Position numbers and translations under genes: made by a program. From JBBRLA01 sp038231615 (GTDB lineage: Bacteria > Myxococcota_A > Polyangia > Palsa-1104 > JAEUJZ01): a DNA stretch of 7,166 nt. The stretch is taken from the NCBI GenBank assembly GCA_038231615.1, contig JBBRLA010000453.1:1-7166 (forward strand), written 5' to 3'. This document shows, one piece after another, positions 6,266-7,166 of the stretch; position 1 is the stretch's first letter, and every line of letters begins with the position of its first letter. The notes under the pieces were generated by a model that was given only the letters and a program-made list of their open reading frames with translations, was not told where the DNA came from and made no database searches.

Positions 6266-6281
6266 AGCAGGGGGCGTGCCA
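6266..6281 (-). promoter_or_regulatory. Sigma-54 (RpoN) -24/-12 promoter of the pilin-like gene
   Basis: The minus strand reads TGGCACGCCCCCTGCT (complement of 6266-6281). This matches TGGCACG-N4-TTGCT at all but one conserved base, with exactly ten bases between the invariant GG (-24) and GC (-12). Transcription would begin near 6255, leaving a leader of about 57 bases that holds the Shine-Dalgarno. Such promoters need RpoN plus an enhancer-binding AAA+ activator, as known for pilA in Myxococcus. No activator gene is in the window. Confidence 0.75.
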
Positions 6282-6293
6282 GGAATGACAAAG

Positions 6294-6315
6294 GCGAAAA
6301 GTCCAGCGATTTCGC
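6294..6315. repeat. Inverted repeat GCGAAA-N10-TTTCGC upstream of the sigma-54 promoter
   Basis: GCGAAA at 6294-6299 and TTTCGC at 6310-6315 are perfect inverted arms with ten bases between. It begins 13 bases upstream of the sigma-54 -24 element and lies about 57 bases past the stop of the ligase fragment. It could be a regulator site or a weak terminator remnant (minus strand continues CCTTTG). Enhancer sites normally lie further upstream, so the role is unclear. Confidence 0.3.
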
Positions 6316-6371
6316 GGGATGCATATGAAGAGAGGGGTTCGGATGAGGGCTGCGCCTATCAGCATTCGCCC

Positions 6372-6791
6372 TCACTGAGTACACCGCCCCGCAAGAAAGC
6401 GGCCGCGCATGGAAATCCTCGCGTCAGGGGGGCGCAGGCCGTTGGGGATGATGGGGCGATCGAGCCAGTGGGTTCCCGAGTCGAGGGTGCTGGTCAGGAA
6501 GTCGGCGCGCACGAACTTGTAGCGGGCCTTGACCTCGCCGTCCTCCTCGACCTTGATGTAGAGCCCCTCCATGAGGTCGGAGGCGTCGCTCTCGCGGGCG
6601 ATGCGCAGCGGGTTCAGGCCGCGGGCTTGCGCGGTGTCGCGCAGGGCGTCGCGCCAGCGCGGGCTCTTGAAGAGCGAGGGACCGAGGAGCGCGCGCAGGG
6701 CCGACAGGGTCGTGGCCGGCCCAGAAGAGAGCACGGCCACCTGGGTGACCTCGGCGCCGAGGAGCAGTTCCTGCCGGCGATCGGTGGACAA
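6372..6791 (-). pseudogene. RNA ligase family protein, C-terminal fragment without catalytic lysine
   Basis: From the TTG at 6791 the frame gives 139 residues resembling the C-terminal half of bacterial ATP-dependent RNA ligases. LSTDRRQELL (the TTG read as Leu) matches the region just after the central strands. SLFKSPRWRDAL follows. EGLYIKVEEDG (75-85) is nucleotidyltransferase motif IV, and ARYKFVRADFL (89-99, Lys92) is motif V. DSGTHWLDRPIIPN (104-117) is the usual C-terminal signature, then a short tail to the TGA at 6372. Full proteins are about twice as long and begin with motif I (KxDG), whose lysine takes AMP, and motif III. Neither is present. A TAG lies immediately upstream at 6794-6792, no ribosome site is visible, and the sequence beyond is not ligase-like in any frame I read. 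It is therefore a 5'-truncated gene that could not self-adenylylate. The family seals RNA ends in repair or editing. No partner gene is left here. Confidence 0.72.
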
Positions 6792-6835
6792 CTAATCGCC
6801 ATCGCGGCTGGCGGCACCGCGGTCGCGATGTTTGA

Positions 6836-6863
6836 TGGACAGGCTCGCTGTCCAGATTCTTTT
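6836..6863 (+). terminator. Hairpin TGGACAG-N5-CTGTCCA with T-rich tail (terminator or operator)
   Basis: A perfect 7-bp inverted repeat, TGGACAG (6836-6842) and CTGTCCA (6848-6854) around GCTCG, is followed on the plus strand by GATTCTTTT. That is the form of a rho-independent terminator reading rightwards, yet no plus-strand gene ends just before it. It may be a remnant of a gene removed by the rearrangement, or an operator for the gene starting at 6907. Confidence 0.4.
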
Positions 6864-6872
6864 CACCCGCCC

Positions 6873-6900
6873 TTGTCGGCTGCCCCGATGTGCCTATTTG
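6873..6900 (+). promoter_or_regulatory. Candidate promoter of the rightmost gene
   Basis: TTGTCG (6873-6878) and TATTTG (6895-6900) are separated by 16 bases and match the -35 and -10 consensus moderately. The -10 ends six bases before the ATG at 6907, which would give a leaderless transcript. This supports 6907 over the in-frame ATG at 6835. Confidence 0.3.
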
Positions 6901-6906
6901 AAGGGG

Positions 6907-7166
6907 ATGGACCATTCCGTATCTGCCCTGGAACCCGATCGCCGCCCCGGCGGCCTTGACCTCGTCCCCGACGCGCTGGAAGCCAAGCGGCGCCTGAACA
7001 ACGATCTGAAGGAGCACCGCCGCCAGCGCGAACTTGGCAAGGAGAGGGCAAGGCGGCGCACCCTGGGTCATGCCTTCGAGCGCGGCGCGCTCTTTCTCCT
7101 GATCAAGGAGAAGCAGCTTCACACGGTGCTCGGCTACGCCGACGCCGAGGCGTGCATCCGCCACGA
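6907..7166 (+). CDS. Unknown protein, 5' part only; charged helix then GY-AxAEA motif
   Basis: From the ATG at 6907 the frame is open for 86 codons to the window edge. It begins MDHSVSALEPDRRPGGLDLV, then a strongly charged helix (PDALEAKRRLNNDLKEHRRQ and RELGKERARRR). This leads into LGHAFERGALFLLIKEKQLH followed by TVLGYADAEACIRH. The last part has the pattern seen in bacterial proteins with an 'LYR-LGF-SFE-Y' type helical segment, often of unknown or DNA-binding function, so I give no name. An in-frame ATG at 6835 would add 24 residues including CRLPRCAY, but it lies in the hairpin and is less likely. The gene is divergent from the ligase fragment. The frame is the only long plus frame here without a protein-like competitor, since the minus frame over it is a GC-rich shadow. 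Confidence 0.55.
   Translation, partial: MDHSVSALEPDRRPGGLDLVPDALEAKRRLNNDLKEHRRQRELGKERARRRTLGHAFERGALFLLIKEKQLHTVLGYADAEACIRH

Larger units (their letters stand above)
6795..6906. other. Intergenic region between ligase fragment and the rightmost gene
   Basis: These 112 bases hold the break that removed the ligase N-terminus (near 6792-6800), a hairpin with a T-rich tail at 6836-6863, and promoter-like elements for the rightmost gene. I could not recognise coding similarity here in any frame, including to the missing ligase half or the missing TrpR-like half. Confidence 0.4.

Noticed and set aside
6013..6384. Longer 123-residue version of the pilin starting at 6384
   Set aside because: The extra N-terminus has no pilin leader, covers the sigma-54 promoter, and ignores the strong Shine-Dalgarno six bases before the internal ATG.
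6210..6959. 249-codon plus-strand open frame over the ligase fragment
   Set aside because: Antisense to clear RNA ligase motifs and to the sigma-54 promoter, with shadow-like composition.
6424..7164. Minus-strand frame covering the ligase fragment and the right edge
   Set aside because: It is out of frame with the ligase motifs and becomes Arg/Pro/Ala-rich. The ligase frame and the plus frame at 6907 explain the region better.
1..7166. CRISPR array, tRNA, rRNA, insertion sequence or integrase
   Set aside because: I saw no regularly spaced repeats, cloverleaf, ribosomal sequence, transposase motif or terminal inverted repeats by reading both strands.

Overview
The window is very GC-rich DNA, probably bacterial chromosome, and most coding is on the minus strand. 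Several things suggest Myxococcota or a related former deltaproteobacterium: the GC content, a sigma-54-driven Flp-like pilin, a DUF4185-like lipoprotein, an RNA-ligase remnant and large HEAT/WD40 proteins of unknown role. No 16S or other marker gene is present, so this taxonomy is inference.

Layout, left to right. (1) Bases 1-69 hold the first 23 codons of hisA on the minus strand. Divergent from it, after only 22 bp, a plus-strand gene begins at 92 for a TrpR-like (YerC/YecD) repressor. It reads cleanly for about 57 codons and then breaks at about 251-262. (2) From the break to 4575 lies a minus-strand pair. A 922-residue alpha-helical/HEAT-like protein is followed, through a TGATG stop/start overlap, by a WD40 plus HEAT protein whose 3' end is lost at the same break. 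(3) Bases 4700-5842 encode a secreted, probably lipid-anchored DUF4185-like beta-propeller protein with its own promoter. (4) Bases 5881-5982 hold two terminator-like hairpins, then a 61-residue Flp-type prepilin (6013-6198) with a strong Shine-Dalgarno and a textbook -24/-12 sigma-54 promoter. (5) Bases 6372-6791 hold the C-terminal half of an RNA ligase on the minus strand, with no catalytic half and a stop codon directly upstream. (6) A plus-strand gene of unknown function starts near 6907 and leaves the window.

How they relate. The two HEAT proteins are evidently co-translated and probably work together, perhaps as scaffolds. The pilin is a separate unit under sigma-54 control, and the lipoprotein is a third unit. 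hisA and the TrpR-like gene share one short divergent control region, which fits a histidine-pathway regulator beside its target.

The most striking point is structural. Two convergent genes are both broken at one 12-bp stretch (251-262), and a third gene is beheaded at about 6792. The 6.5 kb between these points may be a rearranged block, or the left join may be an assembly or cloning chimera. The sequence alone cannot decide. I saw no CRISPR array, tRNA, rRNA or insertion sequence.
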